The notes beneath the pieces are model-generated. The model ran no database searches. It was not told the DNA's origin and saw only the letters and a program-made list of their open reading frames with translations. 64,000 bases of DNA from Sternotherus odoratus. Its lineage: Eukaryota; Chordata; Testudines; Kinosternidae. The translations under genes were made by a program, and so were the position numbers. The stretch spans positions 33,802,189 to 33,866,188 of the forward strand of contig JAVMKO010000010.1 of the NCBI GenBank assembly GCA_032164245.1, read 5' to 3'. The number at the start of each line of letters is the position of its first letter. The stretch's first letter is position 1. Positions 44,480 through 56,245 of this stretch are shown piece after piece.

Positions 44480-44712
44480 TATAGCTTTATGATGTTATGT
44501 CTACACGGGAAAGAAAAACCCATAGGTGTCCTATTACAGCCATCTCGGGCTGCAGGGATGTTTCATTGCTGTGTAGACTTCCAGGCTTATTCTGGAGCCT
44601 GAAGTCTGGGACTGTCCCACCCAGTCCAAGCCCATAAGTCTACAGCCCAAGTCTGCTGGCACAGGCGAGCTGCAGGTTTTTCTTTGCTGTGTAGATGTAC
44701 CCAGATCCTCCT
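44480..44712. repeat. MITE-like repeat with TGTCTACAC / GTGTAGA ends
   Basis: ATGTCTACACGGGAAAGAAA at the left and TTTGCTGTGTAGATGTACCC at the right form imperfect inverted ends; internal GCTGTGTAGACTTCC repeats the terminal word. It resembles the split MITE at 24830-25830. Confidence 0.55.
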
Positions 44713-45944
44713 TGCATATTTGTTTTGGCCCTGGCATAGGTTAGAGTAATCTAAGGGCTGTTCAAATTTAAGACCGCTAACTGTGCTCCCCAACAAACCA
44801 CAGAATGCCAGAGTGCAGCAGTATCCCAGCCATGCTCCTCTCTACCTCCTTTCTTGTGTGTGGGGTGAGAGGTTCACACAGGAGCCAGGTACATATCTTC
44901 ATGCCAGCTGGAAGCTCCACCACCCTAGAAGAATTTCTCAGGTTGCCAAAACTGATGGCTTTTAGTCCCTTTGGGTTGCTGGAATATAGTAGAAAGTCTT
45001 TCTCTGTGAGATTTATGCGATAATACAAGGTCCCATGTACTCAATGACAAGATGGACCTAAATTCTGTGACACAGTCCATAGATTCTGCAGCACTCTGGA
45101 AATTTTGTAGCTGTTTCCAATACATTTATAAAATGGAGATTTTTATTGAATTAAATATAAAAATAAATAGTACATTCATTGCATTCCAGTTTGTTTTCAT
45201 ATTAAATTCCATTTATTTTTCACTGTTCCCAAACTCTAGTTTTCAGCATTATGCCACCATATTTAATTTTCAGAGTTAACAGCCTATTAGGATGAATGAC
45301 TCAGTTCCTTTTCTCAGAGATACCGTTTCAGGCTGCCTGCAAACTCAGGGAGTCATCACTGCATTCATTTATCTCAGGTTACTCTTTCAAGCTTTTTCTT
45401 CTAACCATGAAGGTTAGAAATTTAACATGAAATCTGAGATTCTGGATCACAGGTCTGAGGCAGGGATGAAATCTGCTGCAGTTTTTATGCCTACAGAATT
45501 CACAAGGTACTGGTAAAAAATTTCAAATTCATTAACAAAGGAAAAAATAATTAGCATTTTTCTCATAACTGAAAACTTGGAACAGAACGCTGTCAAATAA
45601 CATGTTTCATCCCCTACCTCCATTCTCAGTGTGACATTTGAAAATATCCTGAATGCTTAAGTGACCACCTGCCTTTTGTTAAATGTACCATGGCAATATT
45701 CCCTTTGTCCCACATCAGGGCTTTACCATAGTCAAGAGGAAGGGAGTTTTGTACTTTAGCATCACTTGTGTTGTGTCATAGGAGAGGATCTTTGACAAAG
45801 TAGGAGCTCCTTTTACAAAGGATGTGATTTTTGTGAAGTGCCTAGCTGGCTGTAGGAAAAGGAGAGCAGTGTGGCCACAGTAATTGCTATTAGTCCTGTC
45901 AATACCCCTGCCTCATCTTTGGTGTTGCGGCCTACCGCAAGGGA
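44713..45944. other. Intron stretch, nothing recognised
   Basis: AT-rich sequence without a recognised feature. Confidence 0.4.
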
Positions 45945-46110
45945 TTATTTTTTATTATTTATTTGTATTGTGGTAGCAGCTAAGCACCTCGGTCTTAAAG
46001 CAGGGCTGCACTGTGCTGGGCATTGTACACACCACACAAGAACAAAAAGACAGTCCCTGCCCCAGGGAGCTAAAAATCTAAATACAAGACAAGAGACAAC
46101 CGATAGATAC
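45945..46110 (+). repeat. Ancient amniote interspersed repeat
   Basis: TATTTGTATTGTGGTAGCAG, ACTGTGCTGGGCATTGTACA and AAGACAGTCCCTGCCCCAGG form a text that recurs widely in reptile and mammal genomes by my recollection. Family name not assigned. Confidence 0.5.
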
Positions 46111-46551
46111 AACAACAGAGAAGCACAGAGAAGTAATGAGCCAAAACTGTCCAATATGAAAAGCAGTGGTTACAGCACACCAACCGCTTAATAGACCTAC
46201 TCCAGCAGCATTCTTGTGCACTGGAGAGGAGGAGCTTTGAGAGAGCTATTTTCAAAAGCTCCTGAGTGGCTGGTTACTGTCACGGAGATCCTGTTTCAAA
46301 ACAGTATGTCAGAGATCCTTTCTAAAACTAAGAAAACTGGGAAATCCATACATACAAACACTGTTAGGGTCAGGGTCTACCCATAACATAACTGATGCAC
46401 AACCTCTGATCCCAGATCTGAGTGAATGTTGTTTCCCAGAACAGTTCAGAAGGGACAGTTGAGACAGTGGGATAGTTGGGTTTATTTGTGGTGGTAGGAG
46501 TTTGGAAAGGGATTTCTGGAGGGCTGGCATCCTAGTGACAGAGTGATCCAC

Positions 46552-46819
46552 GCTACCAATTTACATCAGTTTAAGTGCGCCGCTCAGAGGCATGGAAAAT
46601 CAGCACCCCTGAGCAACGCAGTTATACTGACCTAACTCCTGTTGTAAACAATGCTGTGTCAGTGGTAGGGCTTCTCCCGTTTACATAGCTGCCACCTCTC
46701 GGGGAGGTGGAATACCTACACCAATGAAAGAAGCTCCCCCATTGGTGTAAGTAGCCTCTTCACTAAGTGCTACAGCAGAGCAGCTGCACCAGAGCAGTGC
46801 TGTAAGTGAAGACAAGCCC
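46552..46819. mobile_element. Harbinger-type MITE
   Basis: The right end, reversed, is GGGCTTGTCTTCACTTACAG, matching the Harbinger terminal word (GGGTATGTCTTCACTACAGC). Internal GTAGGGCTTCTCCCGTTTAC and ACCCCTGAGCAACGCAGTTA place it in the same family as the copy at 47185. The left terminus is lost or unrecognisable. Confidence 0.65.
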
Positions 46820-47184
46820 ATAGGTTGTGGTGTATAGTTGTTTGTGCCAGGTGCATATATCTGGGTGGAGGAGGAGAGGGCACATGCTGTTAGAAGGCTT
46901 ATCTTTTCCTTTCCTTGCTTTTGTCGTAGGCATGTTATGTGTAGAGCACCCTTCACGATACACAGAATAGTGTTTTTGTGTGTTTTGAATAAGAAAAAAG
47001 GTGGGATGGATGGAAAGAAGGAATGGTTACGTTGTAAGCAGTTGTTGCCAGCTCAGCGGGGGCAATATTTCTATGTCTCTGTAATTGGGAGGAGAGAATG
47101 AATGAATGGATGAAATGATAAAAGTTTGGGAGAACCTTGCCTATAGGACGTTGGCTGCCCCTACTGTCCCTTCCCTTTCTTTTA

Positions 47185-47471
47185 GACTATGTACACACAA
47201 CTTATACCAACCTATGCTGTAATGTCGCTCAGGGGTGTGAATAAACTATCCCCTTGAGTGACGCAAGTTTCACCAACCTAAGCACCAGGGTAGATGGCAC
47301 TATGTCAGCAGGAGAGCTGCTCCTGCCGACATAACTACCGCCATTCGTGGGGGCTGAAGTAAGTCGATGGGAGAGCGGCATCTGCTTAGAATGTTTGCAC
47401 TAGCAACGCTAGAGCGGCAAAGCTGAAGTGGCGCATCTATGCCACTGTAAGCTCTGTAGTGTAGCCATAAT
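47185..47471. mobile_element. Harbinger-type MITE, second copy in intron 3
   Basis: It contains AATGTCGCTCAGGGGTGTGA with the reversed CCCTTGAGTGACGCAAG nearby, forming a hairpin, and ends AAGCTCTGTAGTGTAGCCAT. Same family as 46552-46819 and the same orientation, about 370 bases apart. Confidence 0.65.
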
Positions 47472-48773
47472 GTGAAGAAAGTCAAACGCAGAGAGGTGAG
47501 CTGGGTGTACTATCCCTGGAGGCCATTCTTTGCTCTTTTTCCAGCAGGGACTTGCCTACTCAACTTGCCTATTCTTCATAAATCATTCTTTCCAAGCCCA
47601 TCATTATTTTTGTTTGTTTTCTCTCTCCCCGCTCTACCCCAGTTTGTTTCTGTGTCTCTGATACTGAAGTGCCTGGTGCTGAGTGCAATACAAAGAGACA
47701 GTCTTGTCAGAGTTGTATACAGGGGGGACCTACGACATCCCATCTGAAAATCATAATAGCCTTTATTGCTGCCTATATTGAGCTGTATTGTATTGTGTTT
47801 ACCATTTCCCATTCCTAGGTTTCTTACAACATTGCTGCTTTCACCCACGGAATGGTTGTGGTTTGAATTATTTTCCCCAGCTCTACTAGTTGCATTTTTC
47901 TGAAGTGAATCTCATTTTGCTCTTTCCTGCCTGTATTCTTAGTTTCTCTAAGCTCCTTTTGTATTATTTCTGTTTTCTCACTGATGGACATTTCCCAGCG
48001 TTCCCATAAATATCCTGCTGGGAAATAAAGTTACAAGGCTGGGGAGCTGAGACCTAGAGCTGTAACGTGGCCGGATGCTGTAATGAGGGTTTGGGATGGG
48101 GAAAGGAGGATGGGGGGGGGGGGGGGTCATAGCATTTTTTAAACTGTGTGTTTATGTGATAGGGCCATCAACCTCCCCACTCCCTCCAATCTCGTGGGAG
48201 ACTGGGGCAAACAATAGGGTAGGATTGCTTTGTGTTACCTAACCTTTCAATGTGAATTTAGTGCTGGTGCAAGATACCAGCCCTGGAGTCCCCAGTTTGT
48301 TCAGCCAGGACACGCACAGTGTCTTTAACCCTCTCTACCGCCATCTCCAGATTGGACCAGAGGCGAAACCTCTGAGCAGGAAATTGGAGCTCCACGAGGG
48401 ACTCTCAAACCTGCTGTTGCATCAGGGCCTGGTGCACACAGGCAATCACTGAGTTAACATGAAACGGGGAGCTGAGGATTAGCTCGAAGGGGGAGACTGC
48501 GGAGTGGGTGCTACCCAATGCCCGCTTTTGGAGCGGCATCAGTTAACTCCTTACTTTCCATGCATCAGTACATGGGCAAAGCCTTACGATTCATTAATTC
48601 CATTAACAGTCTGCTTTCTGCCTCTTCCAGATCACTGCTGAGGGGGTCAAGTGAGAGCTAGCACCATACTCTGGTGCCCTCCACTCTTCAAGTTTGTGTT
48701 TCCCTTTGGAAGATGAAGAGAGGCAATGCCTGGTGTATTGTAATGCAGATTTTTTTTCCCCTCTGCCTTCCAG
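47472..48773. other. Intron stretch, nothing recognised
   Basis: It contains a G-run at about 48113-48126. The rest is plain intron up to the acceptor of coding exon 3. Confidence 0.4.
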
Positions 48774-48950
48774 GTGTATCCACTGTGGAGTTGTCTTTAT
48801 GTCACTAGCTATGCTGAAAGAGCACATTGACCAGAAACACTGCGAAGTCTTCCACAAATGTTCTTTTTGTCCAATGGCTTTCAAATCTGCAGACAGTACT
48901 ATTGCCCATATTACTAGCCAGCACCCAGAAGAGCCTAATAAGACTACTCA
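48774..48950 (+). CDS. ZNF592: ZNF592 coding exon 3: two zinc fingers
   Basis: The acceptor is CTGCCTTCCAG (AG 48772-48773) and the donor CTCA|GTAAGT (48951). The first G completes the AGG Arg codon begun in the previous exon and the last two bases CA start a Gln codon. It encodes about residues 838-896, with two regular C2H2 fingers: C-x2-C-x12-H-x4-H starting CIHCGVV and the same spacing starting CSFCPMAFK. The frame is open further upstream, but the polypyrimidine tract and phase match fix the border. Confidence 0.93.
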
Positions 48951-49758
48951 GTAAGTACCCTTAGCATTTGGAAGCATTTACACTGTTCGTCCAATGTTTT
49001 GTGTAAACTGTTAGCCCCTGGATGGCTCTGGAACTGACATTCCCTCCCACCTTCACCCCACATCTCCTTCCTTTGCCTATCACTATTGGAGTAGGAAAAG
49101 CTGCTGCTTTTGCTGTTTCTCAGGGGCTCAGTTTCTGCCAAGCCAAAGTTTCCTGCCCTGAACTCAGAGCCTCATGAGATTGGGGGTGGGAGAGAGAGAG
49201 AGCTGAGCAGCTGCAGCCCCCTGCCTGTCCATGAAGAGTGGCAACTACCGACAAGGAGTTTGCACTACAACTGCTTACTCTGGCTTCTGGGTGATGGAGG
49301 TGCCACTGCCTAAAGAAGCTGGAGTTCTTGTGTTCACTCTACAACCTCTTTTTTTTCTCCTCTAGCCATGGCTGAAAGAGATTGTGGGTGCATGGGTTGG
49401 AGGAATCGGATTGGGTTGAAAGTAACAGGTAGCTGGTTGTTCTCTGAATGAATTGCCTCTATATATCCATGGTTACGCTCCCCATCTATGCAGGGCTTAA
49501 TGGATCCTCTTTTTAGAACAGTCAATATGTCTGATGCATTCAGTCCCTCCAAATGACTGCTTCAAATGGTTCTGGGGCCTCTGCAGCTTGTTTGAGGTAT
49601 AACCAAAAACATGGGTATGTGCAGCACATTGAACGAGGTCCATTCACTAATAACTAACTGCCCTTTCCAAGACTAAATCAGAGTTTTCTTCTATCTAGTG
49701 TCTTTTCAAAACAGATAATAAACTGAGCATGAATTTTATTTGTTTTAAATTGTTCCAG
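48951..49758. other. Intron 4, nothing recognised
   Basis: A short intron without any repeat that I recognise; the GA-rich tract at about 49189-49203 is minor. Confidence 0.45.
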
Positions 49759-49918
49759 GGTTATCTACAAATGTTCTTGTGAGACTGTCTTTAACAAGAA
49801 GAAGCTGCTCCAGGAGCACTTCCAACAGAATGCCAACAAGCTGTTGGTGGGAGTATTTAAGTGTCCGCAGTGTCAATTAGTGTATATGCAGAAACAGCAG
49901 TTAATGCAGCATGTCAAG
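49759..49918 (+). CDS. ZNF592: ZNF592 coding exon 4: zinc fingers, second one split by the intron
   Basis: The acceptor is TTGTTCCAG (AG 49757-49758) and the donor AAG|GTAGGT (49919). The leading G completes Gln, and the exon ends on a full Lys codon, encoding about residues 897-950. It carries an unusual finger with C-x-C spacing ([18 protein letters not shown]) and a regular finger start [10 protein letters not shown] ending at H948. The second His of that finger (H-V-K-A-V-H) is supplied by the next exon, so the finger is cut by intron 5. The exon was too short for an ATG-based ORF call; it is supported by phase and family match. Confidence 0.92.
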
Positions 49919-50153
49919 GTAGGTAGCTGAATCTGACTTACTGATAGCACAGAACACTTTGTGTGTGTGTCTGTATACAGGCAGAAGTGACTCTGAGGGT
50001 ATGAGATGAAAGGACATGGTGGGGTTTTATTTTATGTATGTAATTAATTTTTGCCAGGGGGCATCCTGTTGTAACGTAAATTTCACTATACAAGTTTGGG
50101 TAACACTAGTAAACTTCACTTTTTATTACAAAATTATGTAGTAGTGATTTTAT

Positions 50154-50658
50154 ATGATCATAGAAATGTAGGGTTAGAAGGAAACTTGAGGTGTCAAGTC
50201 CAGCCCCCTGTGCTGAGGCAGGAACAAGTAAACCTAGGCCACCTCTGACAGGCATTTGTCCAACTTGTTCTTTAAAACCTCCAGGATAGGCATTCTACAA
50301 ACTCCCTTTGAAGCCTGTTCCAGTGCTTAACTCTCCTTAGAATTAGAAAGTTTTCTTAATATCTAACCTAAATCTCCCTTACTGCAGATTAAGCTCATTA
50401 CCTCCTACTCTACCTTCAGTGGACGTACAGAACAATTGATCACCATCCTCTTTGTAACTGCTTTTAAATATATTAAAGACTCATCAGGTCCCTCCTCAGA
50501 CTTCTTTTCTCAAGACTAAACATGCCCAGTTTTTCAACCTTTCCTTGTAGGTCAGGTCTTCTAAAGCTTTTATCATTTTTGTTGCTCTCCTCTGGACTCT
50601 CCAATTTGTCCACATCCTTCCTAAAGTGTGGCACCCAGAGTTGGACACAGTACTCCTT
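50154..50658 (-). mobile_element. CR1 LINE 3' part, reverse
   Basis: It opens with the reversed tail ATCATAGAAATGTAGGGTTA, continues with ACTAAACATGCCCAGTTTTTC and ends GGCACCCAGAGTTGGACACAG. It is about 236 bases past the donor of coding exon 4 and abuts the DIRS-like element. Confidence 0.8.
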
Positions 50659-52235
50659 CAAGTGCTGATCTCTTTGTATATTCCATGGTGGGGGTACACA
50701 TGTGCTCCATGCACCTGAAACTGAATCTTTTTGCTCACTGTTAGCGGGATTTGTGTTTAGTCCACACTTGTGGTTTTTCTCCCCTCGTGCTCTGGTCTAA
50801 ATGACTGCCATTTCCTTGTTGCCACCACATGATCTGAGAAGGAGCCCTCCAGTGTCCCCAGAACTGTCCCTCCAACTTGAATCTGTAAATATTATAAAAT
50901 AAAACCTTTAGTTAAGTATTAGTTTGTTATTTTGGTTAGAATTTGGAACTTCTCCCACTTTTACTCCTCCCACTCACGTATGGAATGCAGATTATGCCCA
51001 GGAATCTGACCTTCAAGAACGGCATCTCCTGCCCCAATCCTTCTTGGCCAATGATGATCTTGAGGGGAGCCTCTTCTGTCTTGTAAAAGCTCATACCTGA
51101 ATGCTGTATCTTCCACTCCTTTGCCAATTGACAGGAGTTGAGATGTAGGAGACATCTAATGGAGAATACTATAAGGCTTCAGTTCGATCCAGACCAGGCA
51201 AACGCCATCTTGAAACTGGGCAAGGCCTAGGTCTTGCACATCTAATATAGGGGCAAGGAAAGGTAGCACCAAGACTCTTCCCAGGCTTACCATGAAGGTA
51301 GGGAGCACTTTCAGAAGCCTAAAGAGAAATCCCACTCGAAGAGGAGGGCTGCTTACCCAGCACCTTCTAAATCAGGTGACACTTCACACCTGGTTCCAGG
51401 AGGCTCAAGAGCCCATAGGAGGTTCCAAAAAATAAGGGTTCCTCTGTGTTGGCATTGTTGATAGGAGCAGAACTTTTGGTACCGAGTAAGGAGAGACACG
51501 AGTCAAGACTTTGACAACCACCATTACCAGCAAGAGATACCTGAGAACCTCATGCTCAATTTTTATCCACATGCTTGCATAATGAAACACTGGCTTCCAG
51601 GGGCCTTTCCATGCCAGCTCCAAAGGAACACAGAGAAGACTTTTCACACCGATGACTGGCAATAAATGCATCACTTCAGAAGATATCATCATCCTTCTAG
51701 ATCGAGAACATTGCCTCCTATCGGGCAATGTAAATTCTGACACCATTGGTCCATGAATGCTATGAGAGAAGTTCTTTCTACCAGTTGGGGTATTTCTATA
51801 ATGACAATACTGGCAGCACAGCCACTGGAACTGGAACCCACATTTTCCTCTTCTGGGGAATTTGACATGGGGGAAGGACTGACATCACTTCCACTAAGAG
51901 ATGTCATCCCAAATAGAAGGTTCTGGAGCCTCTAGGTCCTGCCATGATCTCCAAAGATGGGGTGCCCTTCCCGCCAGGACTGTTTTTAAACTGTGCCTTG
52001 AAGATCTCCTCAAACCTATATTGGATCCCTCTCACTGGTTTTACAAGAGACTATGGGATCCATATTACAATATTCTGAATCAGTATACTTTCATTGGGAA
52101 TTTCGCCATCCCTCCCTCCTTTTCTTCCCCCTAGAGATCAACCAAAGCTCCCTCAGCGGCCCATGGAAGAGGAGGCGGAAGAGCCAGATCTAGCAGTACA
52201 GCCAGTCCCAACAGGAATATTATCTCCATAGATTC

Positions 52236-53215
52236 CAAAAGTCCAAAGCCAGAAGGGACATTGTACCCATCTTGTCTGACCTCCTGTGTAACACAGACCA
52301 TAGAATTTCCCCAAAATAATTCCTAGATCAATCTTTTAAAAAACATCCAATCTTGATTTTAAAACTCAGTGATAGAGAATTCACCATGACACTTCATGAT
52401 GTATTGTTCCAATGGTTGGTGACTCTCACTGTTAAAATATATACCTTTATTTCCAGGTTGAATTTGTCTAGCTTAAATTTCCAGCCATTGGATCATGTTA
52501 GAGCTTTTTCTGCAAGATTGGCAATCTTGTTATTAAATAATTGTTCCCCACGTAGGTGCTCAGAGATGGTAATCAAGTAATCTCTTAATCTTATCTTTGT
52601 CAAGATAGACAGACAGACTCAAGGAATTCAATCACTATAAAGCTTTCTACTGCTTTAATCACTCTCATGGCTCTTCTCTGAACCCTCTCCTTCTTAAATT
52701 GTGGGCACCAGAATTGGACACAGTATTCCAGCAGCTTTTGCACCAGAGCCAAACACAGAAGTAAAATAACCTTTCTATTTCTGCTCCAGATTCCCCTGTC
52801 TATCCAGGCCAGGTTTGCATTAGCTATTTGGCCACAACATCACACTGGGAGCTGATGTTCAATTGATTATCCACCACAAACCCCAAATCTTTTTCAGTCA
52901 CTGCTTCCCATTCTGTAAATATGGCCTACGTTCATTGCTTCTAGATGTATGCATTTATATTAGATGTATTACAATGTATATTGTTTGCTTGCACCCAGTT
53001 TACAAGGGGATCCATATCATTCTGAATCAGTGACCTGTCCTCTTCATTATTTATCACTCTCCTGATTTTTTGTGTCATCTACAAACTTTTATCAGTGATT
53101 TTATTTTCTTCCAGGTCACTGATAAAAATATTATAATATATGGCCAAGAACTGAACCCTTTATGACCTCACTGGAAATGCTTTGACAGTTCCCTGTTTAC
53201 AGTTACTTCTCCTAC
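52236..53215 (-). mobile_element. CR1 LINE, reverse, inserted in the DIRS element
   Basis: Reversed CR1 text: TCTGACCTCCTGTGTAACAC, CTAGCTTAAATTTCCAGCCA, CTCTTCTCTGAACCCTCTCC, GGACACAGTATTCCAGCAGC and CACTGGGAGCTGATGTTCAA. It covers a region comparable with the split copy at 27530-33183. Confidence 0.78.
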
Positions 53216-53985
53216 AAAGTCCAGAGTGCTTGGTTCTTTTTTTCTTCTTAGGTAAAAGATAACTTTGGGTTCTTTACCCTTCTCTTTTGTAGTCCATTGT
53301 GCCTTTGAAATGGATTCTTCTGAAAGTTACCCCACAAAGTAAAGTTCTTTCAAGTTGTGAGGAAGGAGATTTGGAGTCTCACGGTGAAGGAAGGAAATTC
53401 CATGCTGGTTTCTTGCCCCCGCTTGTGTTTGCTAAAAGGCAAATTGATCTGTTCCTGAAATCTCCTCCCCCTGCCATGAAGTTGAGTGGTTCTCTCCTCC
53501 CCTTGTTGACTTCATGGTTTTGTTTACCTTTTATGTAAATACATTCCCATTGTGTCTCAATGTACCTTGGAAATACCTTCAAGGTGGCATAATCACATTT
53601 GTATATCTTGGGTGTGGTAACTTCAGCCCTGCCTGGCAGAGATACTCTTTAGAACGTCATTCCCGCTATGGTTGTAATTTTGAATTTTTTCTCTGTACAT
53701 ACACCACACAGTAATATTAATAAGTATATTAGCTTCCTATTGATAGGACATGACTCCTTTTAAATATAGGTTATGATATTAATGAGTTGGGTACACTAAA
53801 CTAATCAGGCCAGCTGAAACTCACTACTAGATAAGTGAGTCTCTTGCACTGGGATGCTGTTAGGATCACAGTTATGAGAAAATGGGAAATCTAAAATATA
53901 GCGCGCCAGAGGGGTGCAAGGTCCAAAGGGGATGCCTTTGTAATCTTGTTGGTGGGACCCTTAAGGTATGCCTTTCCCCCCCATT
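53216..53985. other. Stretch between CR1 and DIRS parts, origin unknown
   Basis: It may be another insertion or unrecognised DIRS sequence. No coding domain seen; frames at 53299-53538 and 53379-53582 overlap on opposite strands and look like chance. Confidence 0.4.
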
Positions 53986-53987
53986 CC

Positions 53988-54009
53988 TCTCTTATCTCGA
54001 GATAAGAGA
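53988..54009. repeat. Perfect 22-bp palindrome
   Basis: TCTCTTATCTCGAGATAAGAGA is its own complement, followed by a further CTTATC at 54011-54016 that can pair with GATAAG at 54001-54006. Confidence 0.9.
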
Positions 54010-54619
54010 TCTTATCTCAGATTCTGCAGAATAAGGCAGTGGTCATCCTCATTGTTCCCAAATGGCCTAGACAGTATTGGTTCCCCAACTTTCTCCAGCC
54101 ATCAGCACATCCACCCATCAGTATCCAATCTTTCCCAGACCTCTTGACACAGACAGAACAGTGACAAGATCAGACATCCTAATCTGGAGTCTCTCTACCT
54201 CAAGGCTTGGTATTTGAATGGGCATTAAACCTACAGCAAACATGTTCAGTAGCAATTCAAGCCTCTTTAATAATAGCAGGAAGGATCCACCAAAAAATTC
54301 TGCTTGGCTAAGCACAGCTTTTCTATTTGGGTTCAGCATCAACAGATGTCTCCAGAAGAATAGAACACTCTCACTATTCTGGACTATCTGCTGATCCTGA
54401 AGACCTCAGGTCTTTACCTTAGCTCCTTATGATTGCACTTCGCGGCAGTTAGTGCCTGCCACTTCCCTTGATAACCATTCATTTTCACCTATCCAGCAAC
54501 TGTACATTTTCTAAAGCATCACATTGGTTTCAGGAGGGAAGGCTCTAAACATCCTCCCACATGGGATCTTAACTTAGTCCTCTCAGCATTAATTGAGTAA
54601 CTGTTTGAACCATCGCTTA

Positions 54620-55160
54620 CTTGTTTGCTGTCCTATCTATCTAGGAAAGTCTCCCTTCTAGTGGCCATCAGGTCACGTAGGAGGGTTGGAGAACTAGGAG
54701 ACCTAATGGCTGCTCCAGCTTACGCAATTTTCCGTTAGGAAAAGGTTCATTGAGACTACACCCAAAATTCTTCGCCTTTCATCTAAACCAGACAATACAC
54801 CTGTCTTTGCCGAAGCCACGTGTGACTAATGAAGGGAGAAGAGACTCTTTTCCCTGGGTGTGTGCTGGCCATTAACATTTACTTGAAAAGAACAAATTTA
54901 GGAAATTGCCTGGATTGGCAGAATGGATGAAGGGACAAGCGATCTCTTCACAGAGATTTTCCAAGTGGATTTCAAGCTGTATTCTGCCCCATCAGTCGGC
55001 TGATACCTCTCCCCCTCAAAGTGTGAGGACTCACTCTAGCAGAGTCAAGGCAGCTTCCCTAGCCTCACTTCATGAAGTGCTTTTCGTTGATATCTGTAAG
55101 ACAACAGTATGAAGCTCCATACATGCCTTAGCAGCTAATGCATCCTTTCGATCGGAGGTC
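54620..55160 (+). pseudogene. DIRS tyrosine recombinase, C-terminal relic
   Basis: This part of the DIRS copy would catalyse integration by a phosphotyrosine mechanism rather than by a DDE integrase. The HSSR motif (HSTR in many DIRS copies) with the downstream region that ends DICKTTV is visible in one frame at 54906-55112; a TGA replaces the Trp codon usual after TTV. Upstream residues lie in other frames. Confidence 0.6.
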
Positions 55161-55370
55161 CTTAAGTCATTAATACTGCATAGGTTCTCACACCCTTCTC
55201 CACAATGGGCTCTACTTGCCAGTCACCCACAATGGAATACACATAGCAGCATTATTACAGAAGCAGCATTATTTACCATTTATAGCAAGTGGAGTTTTTG
55301 AGTTCTGTGGTCACTATCTGTATTCCGCTACCCGCCCTTCCTTCTCTCTGCTTCAGATTCTGTACTTATT

Positions 55371-56245
55371 ACTTGTGGTAGAGAGAGAACCTCTTGGATT
55401 GGTGAAAGAGAAAAGGTTCTCTCAATCCCAAAGGACCAAGCCCCAGACCCAGGTCAATATACAAGTCAGATCTTACCCACAAATCATGCTGTTGCCAGTC
55501 CTTTAGAATCTAAAGGTTTATTTATAAATGGAAAAAGATATAGATGAGCGCTAGAATTGGTTAAATTGGAATCAATTACATACAGTAATGGCCACGTTCT
55601 TGGTTCAGGCTTGTAGCGGTGATGGAATAAACTACAGTTTCAAATCAAGTCTCTGGAGTATGTCCACAGCTAGAATGGGACATCCAGTCCTTTGTTCAGA
55701 GCTTCAGTTTTAGCAAAGTCCCTCCAGAGGTCAGAAGCAGGATTGAAGACTAGATGGAGGGGTTTTCAGGGCCTTTTATATTCTCTGCCTATGGAAGATC
55801 ACAGCAGCAAGATGGAGTTTGGAGTCACATGGGCAAATTGCATGTCCATGCGTGACTCAGTTCTTTTACAGGCCGATGCCATTGTTTAGATGTTAGTTTA
55901 AACGTTCCCAGGAAAGCTGAGATGTGGATTGGCATTTCCCAAAGTCCATTGTCAGTTAAGTGCTTCTTGATTAGGCACTTACCAGAATAGTCCCTTCTCA
56001 AGAAGCTGACCAAATGCTTCACTGCGGCTACTTAGAATCAAAGCAGATGGAGATACAAGTACATAGCCAGTATTCATAACTTCAGCTACGAAAATGATAC
56101 ACACATACAGATAGCACAGTCATACCCAGAAAATCATAACTTTTCCATAGACACCTTACACTGCAACCTTTGTACAATATTTGCTGAAAATATATAACAG
56201 CGGTTGCAACAGTGATCTACACAGTCACAGAGTATATCACTAATA
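55371..56245 (-). mobile_element. LTR-like repeat, reverse
   Basis: Sequence such as TAAAGGTTTATTTATAAATGG (minus-strand AATAAA near 55519), GGTTCAGGCTTGTAGCGGTG and AGATGGAGTTTGGAGTCACATG corresponds, from memory, to an abundant turtle LTR-like repeat. Its last part is shared with 34972-35110. It directly follows the DIRS 3' end. No genes; borders uncertain. Confidence 0.45.

Larger units (their letters stand above)
50660..55370 (+). mobile_element. DIRS-type retrotransposon, degenerate, split by CR1
   Basis: The 3' part is the clearest. At 54620-55160 broken + strand text gives SGHQVT-EGWRTRRPNGC, PKFFAFHLNQTIHL, PKPRVTNEGRRDSFPWV and SADTSPPQSVRTHSSRVKAA followed by SLASLHEVLFVDICKTTV, the conserved C-terminal tyrosine-recombinase region of DIRS elements. 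It then ends in TGTATTCCGCTACCCGCCC near 55320. The 5' part (about 50660-52230) resembles the low-complexity gag region of turtle DIRS copies, less surely. CR1 occupies 52236-53215, and 53216-53985 is of unknown origin. Many stops and shifts; inactive. Confidence 0.65.
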
